DNA from: Thozetella sp. PMI_491
Lineage: Eukaryota; Ascomycota; Sordariomycetes; Chaetosphaeriales; Chaetosphaeriaceae
NCBI GenBank assembly: GCA_021432635.1
Contig: MU270040.1
Span: 70,323-134,322, forward strand
Length of the DNA stretch: 64,000 bases
Reading direction: 5' to 3'
In this document: positions 12,092 to 23,148 of the stretch, piece after piece
Numbering within the stretch: the stretch's first letter is position 1
Layout of the letters: every line of letters starts with the position of its first letter
The notes under the pieces: generated by a model
Told to the model about the DNA's origin: nothing
Database searches by the model: none
Seen by the model: only the letters and a program-made list of their open reading frames with translations
Translations under genes and position numbers: made by a program

Positions 12092-12950
12092 TTAGAGGAA
12101 TGCGGTAAGCAGAGCGGCGGCCGCGACAGCGACGACCGACAGCTTCAGGGTGGCGGCACCGGCAACCACCACGTGGGTGGGCTTGCCAGTCGCAGGGCTG
12201 GTGGTGGTGTTGCCGACCTTGGTCGGGATGGAGCCACCGGCCGAAGGGGTGTAGTGCGAGACAACCGGGGTGTAGCCAGAGGGAAGCATGGACGGGACGG
12301 AGGTGACCTGCTGCGTTGGGTAGACGCCAGCGCCACCGGTAGGGCAATCAGTGACAGTAACCGACTTGGTGCCCGCGCAGGCAGCAAGCTTAGCGACCAG
12401 GTCGGCAAAGGTGGTGGTGAAGTGGGCGATCTCGTCCTTGGAGGCGTCCGCGCTAGGGAACTTGCTGGCGACGTCGTTCATGAGCTCGACGACGTTGTCA
12501 CCTAGAGGTGAGAAGGTTAATCTCCAGCGTGCATTGATTCATGGCGGACAGCAAAGACTTACCAAGCTCTCCGACCTCCTCGTGGAAGACACCGCAGAGG
12601 TGCTCGGCCTCGAAGACAGCGACCTTGATGTTCAAGTCGGTGAGGACGGCATCGCCGGCCACGTTCATCGCGTCGGACAGGGGCTTGAAGTTCATAGCCT
12701 CCTCGAGCGAGACGTTGGTGGCGGCCTTGATGCCGACCACGGCGGTCTTGACGGTGTTGATCATGGTGGTGGTAGCGGCAAGCAGGTTGGCCGGGTCACC
12801 GCCGTTGAACTTGTTGATCTCGCCATCGTACGTCTTGAGTCCGTCCAGGACGGTGGAGACGGCGGCCGAGACCTGGGCGAGGTCACGGGGGCGGAACTGG
12901 CCAGCAGCAGCGCCAGCGGCGAGGAAGAGGATGGGAGTAGCGGCCTTCAT
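12092..12950 (-). CDS. HsbA-like cell-wall protein, likely GPI-anchored
   Basis: Predicted 265-aa secreted cell-surface protein. Two exons, 12563-12950 and 12092-12501, flank a 61-bp intron (donor GTAAGT, acceptor CTCTAG). A signal peptide (MKAATPILFLAAGAAAG) is followed by an Ala-, Val- and Asp-rich alpha-helical region resembling the hydrophobic surface-binding protein A / cell-wall galactomannoprotein (Mp1-like) family, with phrases such as VLDGLKTYDGEI. The C-terminal part is Thr/Ser/Pro-rich (O-glycosylation-like), and the last about 20 residues are hydrophobic after small residues (VVVAGAATLKLSV), as in GPI-anchor signals. In Aspergillus, HsbA adheres to hydrophobic surfaces and recruits enzymes; that role here is inferred. 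It is the nearest gene to the laccase, in the same orientation but 1.6 kb away. Confidence 0.8.
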
Positions 12951-14520
12951 GTTGATTACTAGTAAGAATTAAGATTCCGAAGAGTCGAAACAAGCTGTGG
13001 GCTTTGAAAAGAGTGTTATAAGTTGTGTTTGAGAACGAATGTCTGTGCTACAGATGAGCGCTGGTGGCTTTGGTGATGAAGGCAAAAGAGCGTGATACCG
13101 GTGGTGACTGTGTGAGGAGATCGACAAGAACTGGTGGGAGTCGAGTCGACTCCGATATATATACCGCCCATGCCGCGCCAACGAATCAGCCCCAAACCCC
13201 GGCGAGCCGGCAGCGAATCTCGCTAGCCGTGCGTCCGACTTCGAGGCGAGACCAGCGCCGTCTCCCTTGAGGTTGCCTAATTTTCCTGGAGACTCAGTCC
13301 AAGCGTTCCCAGACATCGACGCGCTCTTGGTGGCGTAGAGGCTCGAATCTCAACGAGGTCCGTGTGCGAGGGCCTGTTCGTCACTTAGCCCGTCCGCCAA
13401 GAAGAGACCGGCTGATGGTCGTGGGTGAGCAGGCTGAGACATGAGACGACTAGTCTCAGGCACAAATTAAGAAGTCTTCTTAGCGCAGCGACGATCGCTC
13501 TGGACTCAGCCGGAGAGCGAGCCGCTTAGTGGCCCGCGGCTGCGATCCCAATCCCCCCCTCCGCAAGTCGCCAGCGCTACCAGACAGGCCGGTAGTGTGA
13601 TTAATTCGACCCTGGTTTCCCACCGAGCTGGAGACGGCATGGAGTGGTGCGGCAAGGCACGTCCGTGAGCTAATAATTTAAACTAACGGGAGATCTCCGC
13701 TACGATCTCCTCCCCCCTCCCTTTCGGGTTTCCGCCCGAGCGCCACGCCCTTAATCCCATATTGCGAGGCTAATGCGGGACGCATGGTTGCCGACATGTG
13801 TCGTGTGCGCGCCGACCTCCGGTCAAAATGCAAGAACCTAGGATGATCGAGCCGCCAGGCAAGGCGAAGGGGTAGGGTGGAAGCCGAGCGCGACAGGCAG
13901 CTTCAGTCAAAGACTCAAAGTCAGGCGCACGCGCGCGCCGCGCCGAGGAATGGACGCATCGACTTCGAGGAATGGTTGCTTCTGGGGTCCCCAGATGCTA
14001 GGCCCAACGCCACTCGTTCTATTTTCCTCCTCCACCCCTGTTCCATTTCCCATCTGAGTGCCTCGTAGCCGTTGGAGTGATTCGCGTGGGAGGCGCTCCC
14101 CGTGTTACACGCCAAAAAAGCCCTCGCTGGAGCTCCCCCTTCGCCGGCGCGACCGCCGCACTGAACCTAAAATCTTTAGCCGCGGTGGACACTTTACCCC
14201 TTATATGAAAGACATTGGCCAAAACAAACGCCGCAAGGGCAGGTCGCTCGGCGTAAACACGGGCAGAGGAAGGGCGAGACGATGTGGAAACCAACGCTAA
14301 TGAAGACTGCCTAAATCGGCAGGAGAGTACCATTGATGCATCTATCCTCAGCGAGCGAAACGACAAACACCTTGTAACACCTTTCCCCCCTGAGACAATC
14401 AAACAACCATATGCTACCGCTAGCGCATGCCCAAAACCTCTTCCCTTCCCTTCCGCAAGTCACGAGCCACTTAGTCAGATCTAAAGAAAACCCATACTCA
14501 TATGCCGACCGCTTCTTTGT
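12951..14520. other. Intergenic: HsbA-like promoter and laccase 3' flank
   Basis: Contains the HsbA-like promoter (TATA near 13154-13163) and the downstream region of the laccase. Open frames such as 14019-14402 (-) have no recognisable features. Nothing else is supportable. Confidence 0.5.
13154..13163 (-). promoter_or_regulatory. Putative TATA box of the HsbA-like gene
   Basis: An alternating TATATATATC element on the minus strand, about 205 bp upstream of the HsbA-like start at 12950. It is the only good TATA match in that promoter. Confidence 0.4.
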
Positions 14521-16263
14521 TTACAGACCCGAGTCCTCCTGAGTGATCGAGGCCGAGTCGGCGTAGGTGCTCCAGGCGGAGCACGTGCTGCTGAGGCTGT
14601 CGTAGTCGATGAGGCTGGTGATTTCCGACTCACGCACAACCCACTGCATGGCGAAGCCCTCGCTGGTGTGCCAGCCGATGTGGCAGTGCATGAGCCAGGC
14701 GCCCGGGTTGTCGGTCTTGAAGGCGATGACGACGTAGCCCGAGGCCGGCAGCATGGCGGTGTCGCGGCGCGGCGGGTTGTCCAGGTTGAGCGTCACCGAG
14801 GAGCTGTAGGTGCCGGTGCCCTGGGCGAGCACGAAGAAGTCGAAGCCGTGGAGGTGGATGGGGTGGGGCACGGCCATAGTGGTCGTGATGGCGACGTACA
14901 CCCACTCGTCGGCGGTGTCGAGCTGGACGACGGCGTCCGAGGTCGTGTAGCTGGTGTTGCCCTCGTAGATCTGGTTCAGGGTCGGGTCGGCCCAGTCGAC
15001 CAGCATGGTGGTGCTGTTGAGGTACCACTTGAAGAGGTTGGCGCTGTTCTTGCCGACGGTGGCCGCCTCGGAGTCGTCCCAGCTAGCGGCATCGACCGTC
15101 TTGGAGAGGTAGGGCACTAGGCTGCTCACGTCCTCGTCGGTGCAGCTGTCGGTGTACGAGTAGGCAGAGGTGGAGGGGGTGCCGGGGGTAGAGCCGTAGT
15201 AGACAATGCCCTTGATGTTGTCGGTGCTGTCGTTGTCGGAGCAGGCGGCCTGGGGGATAGCGCGCATCCAGAAGTTGTCGGCGGTGCTGGCCTGGTCGGC
15301 AGTCACGATGATGTCGTAGCGCTGGCCCATGCCGATGGAGAGCACGGTGGTGTTGTAGGGGGTGATGGGGACGAGGTCAGTGGCGATGACCTGCATGGTG
15401 TGGTCGTCGATCATGAACTTCCAGTGGGTGTCGATGGCGGCGTTGACGAGGCGCATGCGGTACGAGGTGCCCGAGGTGAAGCTCACGTTGAAGCGGGTGC
15501 CGGTCTGCGTGCTGGAATCGTCGTCACCGTAGACGTTGGTGCCGTTGATCAGGCCGTTGTCGAGGGTCGGGGGGCCGCTCGACTCAGCCGAGAGGTAGAG
15601 CTCGTCGGCAGTCGAGTGGTCCCAGTCGTTGAGGAAGACGTGACCAAGGTCCTCGTCGTAGTTCGCGGTGGCAGGGCCGTTGATGAGGATACCGCCGAAC
15701 ACACCCTCCCACGCCTGGAGGCCAAAGTGCGAGTGGTACCAGGAGCTGCCGTACTGGGTGGCCTTCCAGGTGTAGGTGATGCTGTCGCCGATGGCGACGG
15801 GGCACTGGGTGATGCTGGGGACGCCATCGTTCTGGTTGGTGTAGTTCTGGCGGATTCCGTGGAAGTGGATGCTGGTACCGTTGTCCCAAGATGAAAGAGC
15901 GTTTGTAAGGTGGACAATGACTGTGTCACCCCAGTCGGCAATGATGGTGGGGCCGGGGATGCTGCCGTTGATGGCCTGGGCGACACGGGACACGCCGTCG
16001 GGCGCGACCGTGGCATCGGTCAACTCGAACCAGTACTCACGAGTGACCCCGGTGTCGGGGACCTCCTCGTAGTAGTCGGTCGAGATATCGTAGTCGCACC
16101 ACTGAGAGCGCGTCGAGGCCGTGTTGCCGGTGCAGGTGGCGCGCTCCTGGATGGTGCGCGAGCCCTTGAGGTCCTGCGGGAGCGCCAGAGCGCCCGCGAG
16201 GAGCGTCGAGGCGAGAGTGAGAGACAGAAGCATTGTCGAGCCGTTAAAGTTGGAAATGGGCAA
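14521..16263 (-). CDS. Secreted laccase (multicopper oxidase)
   Basis: Benzenediol:oxygen oxidoreductase (EC 1.10.3.2), predicted extracellular; oxidises phenols, lignin fragments or melanin precursors while reducing O2 to water. Single exon, 580 aa; a second Met at residue 11 starts a cleaner signal peptide (MLLSLTLASTLLAGALA) and may be the true start. All four copper motifs are present: HFHG (133-136), HSHF (177-180), HPIHLHGFDFF and HCHIGWH (526-532). Several N-x-S/T sequons are visible. The protein ends in DSGL, the C-terminal plug typical of ascomycete laccases, and SRTIQER near residue 41 suggests a propeptide. The residue at the type-1 axial position (ten after Cys527) is Phe537, where Melanocarpus-type enzymes have Leu. 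The gene is transcribed away from the secreted-protein gene at 17895, with 1.6 kb between them. Confidence 0.96.
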   Translation of the reverse strand: MPISNFNGSTMLLSLTLASTLLAGALALPQDLKGSRTIQERATCTGNTASTRSQWCDYDISTDYYEEVPDTGVTREYWFELTDATVAPDGVSRVAQAINGSIPGPTIIADWGDTVIVHLTNALSSWDNGTSIHFHGIRQNYTNQNDGVPSITQCPVAIGDSITYTWKATQYGSSWYHSHFGLQAWEGVFGGILINGPATANYDEDLGHVFLNDWDHSTADELYLSAESSGPPTLDNGLINGTNVYGDDDSSTQTGTRFNVSFTSGTSYRMRLVNAAIDTHWKFMIDDHTMQVIATDLVPITPYNTTVLSIGMGQRYDIIVTADQASTADNFWMRAIPQAACSDNDSTDNIKGIVYYGSTPGTPSTSAYSYTDSCTDEDVSSLVPYLSKTVDAASWDDSEAATVGKNSANLFKWYLNSTTMLVDWADPTLNQIYEGNTSYTTSDAVVQLDTADEWVYVAITTTMAVPHPIHLHGFDFFVLAQGTGTYSSSVTLNLDNPPRRDTAMLPASGYVVIAFKTDNPGAWLMHCHIGWHTSEGFAMQWVVRESEITSLIDYDSLSSTCSAWSTYADSASITQEDSGL

Positions 16264-17894
16264 AGTGGAACGAAGGACGAAAGAGGGAATGTAGCTAGGT
16301 AGCTAAAAGAGAGTGTGGGGTGGCTGCTCCAGGTACTGAGTGGCACGGCTGGAAAAAAGAAGCCTTTCGATGACCGGCGGCACCGCCGGTATATGTACTA
16401 TCAGGGAGGCCATGGCGAGAGAGTCGAGAATTAGAGAAGTTACAGTGTGGTGCGTGCTTGCGTCTCCATCCATGTGTCACGATAGCCCTGGTTGAGGGAC
16501 GTCGTCGTCTCCTGGGCTAAGCCGCGTTGCGGAGACGCCGAGCTTGCGAACTCTTTCGGCATGCCTGCATGCATGTGGTCGGGAGGTCACAGCCCACGGA
16601 CCCGGATCGAGAGAAGGACTATTGTTTCCATGGACTGGGGCCCGAAGGCCTTGCGTGCCCCCTAGGTGAGCCGGTCATGTCAGGACATGGCTCTCCTGAG
16701 TCTCGTCAGGTAACTATCGGAGGGGAGAACGGGGCTGAGAATAGAAGTGGGCTGGGTATGCATGTTTTCGTGGCCCTTGACAGCTATGTCCAAGGCCTAT
16801 GCTTCTCCTTCTTTGGATGGCCCAGGGATAGCGGCTCAATCTCCTATACGGGAAAGACTGAAAGCCCCTGATTGGAGACCAACTCCCGGTAGGTTCCCTC
16901 TACGCCCTCGTCCCACGCCGGGATGCGGTGGGCATATCCCGCCCAAGTGTTCCGTAAACCCTGTCGCCGCTTGGACGGCCAGAACAAATTGTGGGGTTTT
17001 CGTCCCTATCTGGGCGTCCGAAACATAGGGACGTTGCGTAACCCTCTACGTAGAGCTTACCCCACACGCCGTGATCCCTGCCAAATGTCATCCCATGGTA
17101 GCCCATAGCCCATATGCATGATTTCCGTGATGCTTGGCAGGTCTATTTTTGCCCAAAGGGGTATGTCGACAACGGGGATACCCGCGACAAAGCCACGACT
17201 CGTGGCATAGGCGCGACCCCCATGTTTGCCCGCAAGGGACCGGACTCGTTTCTCGATTCAGCGAACCAGAAGGCCTCCTTGGAACATCTAGGCGTTCTTC
17301 TGGGCCCGGGGTATGCCTCACGACGTAGACGCCGGCCAAAGGCCTCGATACCCCGGTCGGTTTAGCGCCGGCATGTCAAGACCAATAGAGCAATGCATGG
17401 CGATCAAGCTTTCCGGACGACAGAAAGGGGCTGCCCAGAGAGCCTCCGCCCAACTGCCGGGACTACGTTGCAACGGTTTCTTCCACCGTTGTCGAGACCA
17501 ACCCCGGTCGCTGGCCGGAGTATGCCACCATGTGGACTTTGCTTCAGCCACCGTGGAACTCGTCATGGCCCACCACAACCCGGAGAGGGGAAGGGGAGCA
17601 ATCGGTGAGGCATAGCGAAGCAAGCGGTCTTGCTCATCAATCACTCCTGGATAGTCGCGACTCATCGCGCCCCTATTTCGGCGGGTCATCCACCCTCCTT
17701 TTCTATCATATATGGCATTGATGTCCCGCTTTCCTCGAGCTTGCCCTTCGCTCCTCCACGCCAGCTAAGACTTAGCCGACTGTCGCTTACCACAGAGTTC
17801 ACTCGTTCTTTCCCATCGCCACCAACCTCCTGTTAGGCATACCACTCGTTCATTCATCCCTGTCATTCACTTCCCTCCAAACCTCTTAGTCAAG
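16264..17894. other. Divergent intergenic region between laccase and a secreted protein
   Basis: Holds both promoters: the laccase side near 16264-16500 and the plus-strand side with a TATATGG-like element near 17706-17715. Open frames in between (for example 17313-17615) are overlapping on several frames and have no domain. No repeat or RNA gene is visible. Confidence 0.5.
16390..16396 (-). promoter_or_regulatory. Weak TATA-like element upstream of laccase
   Basis: ACATATA on the minus strand, about 130 bp upstream of the laccase ATG at 16263, just after a GCCGGCGGTGCCGCCGG-like GC palindrome. Weak match; placement is the main support. Confidence 0.3.
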
Positions 17895-18583
17895 ATGCGT
17901 TTCACCCAGTTCATCCTCCCTGTGGCCCTCTCGGCCTCCACCGCCTTCTCGGCCAAGATCAAGGCCAGGGATACCACCGACTTCAAGCTCTACGCCTACG
18001 GCGAGGGCATCGGTGGACTCCCCGTTTTCTACCTCCAGGGTAAGCACCCTGGCCATCGGCAAGATGTAAAAGAAATCAAAGGCTAACCTAGATCGACCGA
18101 AACAGGCGCTGCCTACATCGGAGACGTCAACAACCTGACCAGCGACATCTCTGGTGAAGCCGTTCAGGTCACGTGTAAGTACTAATCTTTCATTCCAAGT
18201 CCGTCCCATCCCCGCTTCGTTGGCTAACCGCATATGATTAAGTCACCGACAACGACGGTGTCTGGACCATCAGCCCTGACAACAGCAGCGCGCCTTTCTC
18301 CAACGAGACTTTCTACGTTCCGGGCCCCTCCTCCGGTGGTGGCCCGGGTGGGTTCCTGAACGGCACCGCCCCTCCTGACAACAGCACCTTCACCAGCTCC
18401 GGTTGGTCTTTCTACGGCTCCATTGCCATCCTGGAGCTGTCCGATGGCAGCTGGGCCACCAACTTCTACGCCGGTACCAGCGACTACGAGAACGTCTACA
18501 CCCTGGAGTGGAACGTCACCGCCAGCACTAGTGACATTCCCGTCACGGTGAAGACCACCGCGCCGTCGAACCCCTCCAAATAA
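17895..18583 (+). CDS. Small secreted protein of unknown function
   Basis: Predicted 184-aa secreted protein. Three exons: 17895-18039, 18106-18174 and 18243-18583, with consensus GTAAGC/GTAAGT donors. The signal peptide MRFTQFILPVALSASTAFSA is followed by KIKARDTTDFKLYAYGEG, a short pro-like segment with a basic pair and then a glycine-rich stretch. The mature part is rich in Asn, Ser, Gly and aromatic residues, with several N-x-S/T sequons, and ends KTTAPSNPSK. There are no cysteines in the mature part and no transmembrane segment. It looks like a beta-rich extracellular protein that recurs in ascomycete secretomes, but I cannot name a family or an activity. The O-methyltransferase gene lies 230 bp downstream and converges on it. 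Confidence 0.85.
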
Positions 18584-18813
18584 GGCGGCGGCGAAATGAC
18601 GTGCGTAATTGGGTAGACAAGAGAGCTAGCATATGGATACGGAGTACCGAGGTTGGGAACTGGTGTCATGGGTTTAGAGGGGGGAAGTGGGAGCAGTGCA
18701 TTTTACGCCACGTGCCCTCGCCCGAATTTTTGATTTACACGCATCTGCGAGTGGATAGCTACCAAGTCTCTGTGGGGTAGATAGATACTCGAAGCCTGGG
18801 GGTAGGGACTCGT

Positions 18814-19657
18814 TCAGTTCTTAGGCAAATAGATGCATAGCTCCAATCCTCCTTTGAACGGCAGTGTCGATGCAATGAAAGGGCTGTCGAGCCCGCGTAT
18901 GTACCCGAGGAATTCGGCGTATCCCTTGGCCGCAGCCGCAGTGTTGTCGGCGATCACCACCGCTCCTGGGCGCAATTTCGGCAGAACGAGCTGCAGGGCG
19001 GGCAACGCCATTGGGGTCCAGACTAAGAGATGGCGATCGTCAGTACACTACGGCTACTAGCGCGTGCATGGGTCTATATGGGTATACGTGGGTCTGGGGG
19101 CGGGAAGGCGTACTGTCTAGAAGGACAAAGTCGATTTCGGATGTATCGTCCAAGTTCTTCAAAGTCTCGCGCAGGTCGCCCTCGCGAAGCTCGATTACAT
19201 CGGCTACGGCTTCCCCACACTCGGCCCAGTGGCTCTTGGCCTGCTGCGCCTTCTTTTCCTCGTGCTCAGTGCCGATGACGCGGCCATTCCCACCACTCTT
19301 GTTGGCGTTGGCAAGAACAGCGAGAGCGAGATAGATGGTGCTAACGCCGTACGAAGTTCCCACCTCGACCGCGGTCCTAGCGTTGATGGCGCGGCAGATC
19401 TGATAGATCAGGTGGCATTTGTCCTCTTCGAGGGCGATGAACTTGTCTGCCATGACCTGATCGAAGGTCTGGCCGGGGAAGTCGGCCGGCCCCTTGCCCT
19501 CGAGAGCCTTCTCCTGATCGAGTGACGCGGCGTGAAGACGTGAGAGGAGGGCAGAGATGTGGGCCGGGACATCCTGGAGAGGCTTCGGAGGAAGCTTGGT
19601 TTCTTCCGTTGCATCGGGCGCGGTAAAGACCGCCGGTAGAGGGCTCGGCGTCGACAT
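18814..19657 (-). CDS. SAM-dependent O-methyltransferase (family 3, catechol-OMT-like)
   Basis: Predicted cytosolic S-adenosylmethionine-dependent methyltransferase of 250 aa. Two exons, 19114-19657 and 18814-19022, join phase-1 across a 91-bp intron to give LLDIWTPMALPALQLVLPKL. Motif I is AVEVGTSYGVSTIYLAL; an acidic residue follows in VIGTEHEEKK; REGDLRETL and DFVLLD match the later SAM and metal-binding motifs, and VVIADN is the post-II strand. These are hallmarks of the PF01596-type O-methyltransferases acting on catechols, flavonoids or small phenolics. I start at ATG 19657 (MSTPSPLP) rather than the in-frame ATG at 19699 because the extra 14 residues are unlike the family. The substrate is unknown and no biosynthetic partner lies beside it. 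A second family-3 O-methyltransferase sits at 34365-35036. Confidence 0.88.
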
Positions 19658-21876
19658 ATCGGTCTCAATGAATTTTGTACCTGGACAGAAACTCCTCAAC
19701 TGACAGTTGCTGTTCGATGTCTGTAGGGCAGAAATTCCGTATCAGACCTGAATACTCGGATTATTTGTACACAGTCACTTTGAGCGTTGTGAGTCACCGA
19801 CCTCGGCTTCCAATATCGGAAGCCGACCTCGACGGCGCGGAGTTTGACCATGTGGATACGACGGCATGCCTTCTGCCAGGTGCCAGGCGGACTTCGACGG
19901 AGACCAACCTCACTGAGCGAGCGTTTCTACACATGACTACTTTGGGGCGCCAGCTGAAGCCAGCTTGCATCCAATTCAACGTCTGGCCGGCAGAGATGTG
20001 TACGCGGGTGGACGTTGACCCGTACTACCTATGGCCATCCAGATACAACGGGCTAATGCGAGTTAACCGAACGGGCGCTAACGAAGGGCGTAATACTGCA
20101 GCAGACGTGCTTGGATTTGGACTAATAGTAAGTCGGTTGAAGCTTGGCTCCTTAGCTAAGAGCGGAGCACTCAAGTAAAGAGATGGTAATAGTTTGCAAC
20201 ACAGGATACCGCGGTGGAAAGGAACCAGCCATTTGTGACTCGCCCCCCAAGCCATGGTACTCTCTTGCTTGCGTGCTGCATCTTCCTCGGTATGGGGCCG
20301 GGTTACTAGAATGCAGGGCAATTGCTGTAGACTCTGTCTAAGCTTCGAACTCGCATAACTAACTAGGTACATACTTGCGCGGCATCGCGACCGAGCCCAG
20401 CGTATCCACCCTTTGTCCCTTTTCGTAGCTCTTTCAATGCACCGACAACAAGCCAATACATACATCCGAAGCTGGCCAGCATCAACCCGGTATGCCCCTG
20501 TAGCACCGCAGCGGAGCCAAACCTTTGATGTGTAAATTAAATTTGTGGGGGCACAGTGGCGCCGCCCCGCGCGGCCACCGCCAGATACAAAATCCAGAGA
20601 ACTTTGTTAAACCCCTGGGTTGGGCGAGTCATAGGCAGCGGAGAGGTACTGGGCCACCTCCTTATTGATATTCATGACTCGATTTGAGATTTCCGGATTC
20701 GGATCGGTGGAAATACAGCTCTCGGGCTTGTCGCATGTTCATACTGGCCCCCTGCGCGGCGGCCTCGATCGACCGCGTTTCTCCTGAGGTCGCATAAAGG
20801 CTTCCCTATTCGAAACTTGGCAGGCCTCTCCTTAGCTATGACGCGGTGGACCGAGGCGCAGGCCGAAGGGCGACCGGGGCCGGAGAGCGGGGTTGCATTG
20901 GCTCCAGCTACCGATCGGGTACGCCGTCCGTTGATAGCGCGGAGAGGGCCCGTCTACGGCTACGGGATTTTTGGCGAGCACAGGCCTCGCTGGGAGCAAA
21001 AAGGACGAAGGCCGGTGGGTGTGGGTGTGGTGGTTGCGTGGCAGCTGATGCGGTCAGATTTGATGTCAAAATCAAGATCGCGATTGAGAACGAGCACTGC
21101 GCCTAAGAGGTCGGGCCGTAGCGTTCATGGATGCCCTCTGAGCGCCGGGCAAATTAGTGCAAAGTACCGCCATCTCTTATTCTTGGTCTCGTATACTCTT
21201 GTAGATCCATTCTACGATGAAATCTGGAAGTAGGCGATAAACTCAGAATTAAATTCGAGCATGGCATTTCATGGGAAGGGCGAGCAGTCATTGTGGGTAC
21301 ATAGTACTGGAGAGGAGGATAGTCAAGGGATCCCTCCTCAGAGAGATCGCCTCGAGGGTTGTCCTAAAAATAGATTTTAAACGGTACAATTCTGTACGCT
21401 ATGGCAAATTGCGATTGGATTCTCGACCAGATCTCTTGAATCAGGATTCCTCGTACTGTGAACTAGTATGTTGAGATTTTGCGCCGGTAGGCTTGGTGCA
21501 GAAGCAATTGCAATCCCCACGCTCCAAGGGACTGCATATAGCAAGAAATGGGATCGAGAGGGTGAAATATTGCAGTGAAACGCTAGTTCTCGCTAGTTTT
21601 GGTGGTTCTAGAGAATGCAGTCGAGAGACGCTATACTATTGATTCTCCCACTCTTAGAGAGAGCACATCCCATTTTCAAGTTTACATGTAGACATGCATA
21701 TATCTTCAAGTTGAAGCTGAGTTTCATTCAGTGGTTGGTATCTCGGTCCCTATCCTACAAACCTCATATCGTGCCTACGATCTTATAGAATCCCGTCTAA
21801 TTGCCAGTTTTCCCAGATGCAAAGTCTAGCCGCGCGAGCAACGCAGAGAAGAAAAAAAAAAATAAGCCGCCATGCT
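19658..21876. other. Intergenic tract with a coding-like remnant
   Basis: Apart from the promoter of the O-methyltransferase, I see no complete gene. A short stretch on the minus strand (20607-20733) reads like the end of a protein but has no upstream exon. From about 21240 to 21860 the sequence is noticeably more AT-rich than its surroundings. A poly-A run at about 21851-21861 lies just beyond the flavohemoprotein stop. Confidence 0.45.
20607..20733 (-). pseudogene. Possible coding relic (C-terminal protein end)
   Basis: On the minus strand this reads as an open frame of about 40 codons, beginning near CDKPESC, running through NRVMNINKEVAQYLSAAY and ending at TAA (20607-20609). The composition is protein-like, unlike the Arg/Pro-rich open frames around it. 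An in-frame TGA lies just upstream and no splice acceptor in the right phase is visible, so it is either a decayed gene end or chance. Confidence 0.25.
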
Positions 21877-23148
21877 CTAGTTATCGCCCAAGTTTCCGGT
21901 AGCGAAAAGCTCCATGTGGATTCTCTCCTCGTCCACGCCCCGCGCCGTCAACGCTTTCCTCACGTCGATCATGAACGACTCGGGACCGCAGACGAAGTAC
22001 TCGGCCGCCTTGACGTCGAGGGACAGGTCCTTCTCGCCGTCCAGCTTTTCAAAGTCCATCCGCGTCTCGCCGTGCTCGTAGTCCACGCCGGCCTTGTCCT
22101 GCGGGCTGAGCGTCTTGAGGAAAACGTGTGCCGAGACATGGTCGTTCGCCGTGGTGATCCTCCGAACCTCGTCGCCGAACGGCTGCGACGTGCTCGAGTG
22201 CGAGGCGTGGATCCACGTCACCGGCCTGCGAACCGGAGCGGTCTTGTCCTCGGGGGCTAGGCTGCCCAGGATGGACATCAGCGGCGTGGCGCCGACGCCG
22301 GCCGAGATGAGCACGGCTGGAACGCCCTCCTTGCTCACGTCCTTGGGGTCGACGAAGAACTCGCCCTGAGGATGTGAGATCTCGACCTCATCGCCTTCCT
22401 TGTACTGGTCGTGCAGCATGTTGGAGATGACGCCAGGGAGGTTGTCGGCGTCGGCCGCAGGCTCCTTCTTGACGCTGATGCGGTAGTAGTCGCCCTCGGC
22501 CCGAGGGGCCTGGCTCAGGCTGTACTGGCGGCTCTGGAGGTGGCCGTAGCCGGGGACGAAGACCTGGAGGCTGATATACTGGCCGGGCAGGAAGCCGGGC
22601 AGCTTAGCGGCATCGCTGGGGGCGAGGTAGAAGCTGGTGATGCTGTCGCTCTCGGCGACCTTGCGGAGGATGCGGAACTTGCGCCAGCCGACCCAGTTCT
22701 CGGCGGCGTTGGCCTTGTACATGGTGGCCTCGAGGCCGATGAACACGCCGGCTAGCACGGCGTAGGCCGTGGTCCAGGCGTCGACGATGGCCGGAGTAGC
22801 CGCATCGCCAAGCACCTGGCCGATGGCGGCCATCAGGTACCGGCCGACGATGTCGTACTGGGCCGGGGTGATGCCGAGCGAGACGTGCTTGTGGGCGATG
22901 CGATCGACGGCAGCGGCCAGTTTGGGCAGGTCGTCGATGTAGGTGGCGTAAGCGAGCACGGCGCCGGCGAGGGCGCGAGGCTGGCGGCCCGTGACGTGGC
23001 TAGTCCGGTTGAAGATGTCGCGGAGCTCGGGGTTCTCGCCAATCATGTTGTCATAGAAGATCTGGGTGATGGTGGTGCCATGCTCCTTGAGGACAGGCGC
23101 CGTCGCCTTGACGATGGCGATTTGCTCTGGAGTCAGCTGCGCAGCCAT
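21877..23148 (-). CDS. Flavohemoprotein, nitric oxide dioxygenase
   Basis: Converts nitric oxide to nitrate with O2 and NAD(P)H (EC 1.14.12.17), protecting against nitrosative stress; cytosolic, as there is no signal or targeting peptide. Single exon, 423 aa, close to the usual 400-420. Residues 1-145 form the globin domain: Tyr32 and Gln56 on the distal side and His88 (KHVSLGI) as proximal heme ligand match the bacterial Hmp pattern with a three-residue offset. The ferredoxin-reductase half follows, with FAD-binding QSRQYSLS, the NAD(P)-binding GVGATPLMSIL and the C-terminal YFVCGPESFM and MELFATG elements. No truncation or missing residue is seen. It stands alone, with long intergenic stretches on both sides. 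Confidence 0.97.
   Translation of the reverse strand: MAAQLTPEQIAIVKATAPVLKEHGTTITQIFYDNMIGENPELRDIFNRTSHVTGRQPRALAGAVLAYATYIDDLPKLAAAVDRIAHKHVSLGITPAQYDIVGRYLMAAIGQVLGDAATPAIVDAWTTAYAVLAGVFIGLEATMYKANAAENWVGWRKFRILRKVAESDSITSFYLAPSDAAKLPGFLPGQYISLQVFVPGYGHLQSRQYSLSQAPRAEGDYYRISVKKEPAADADNLPGVISNMLHDQYKEGDEVEISHPQGEFFVDPKDVSKEGVPAVLISAGVGATPLMSILGSLAPEDKTAPVRRPVTWIHASHSSTSQPFGDEVRRITTANDHVSAHVFLKTLSPQDKAGVDYEHGETRMDFEKLDGEKDLSLDVKAAEYFVCGPESFMIDVRKALTARGVDEERIHMELFATGNLGDN

Noticed and set aside
12351-12962. 203-codon plus-strand frame antisense to the HsbA-like gene
   Set aside because: It mirrors codon bias of the real minus-strand gene, which has a signal peptide, intron and family features.
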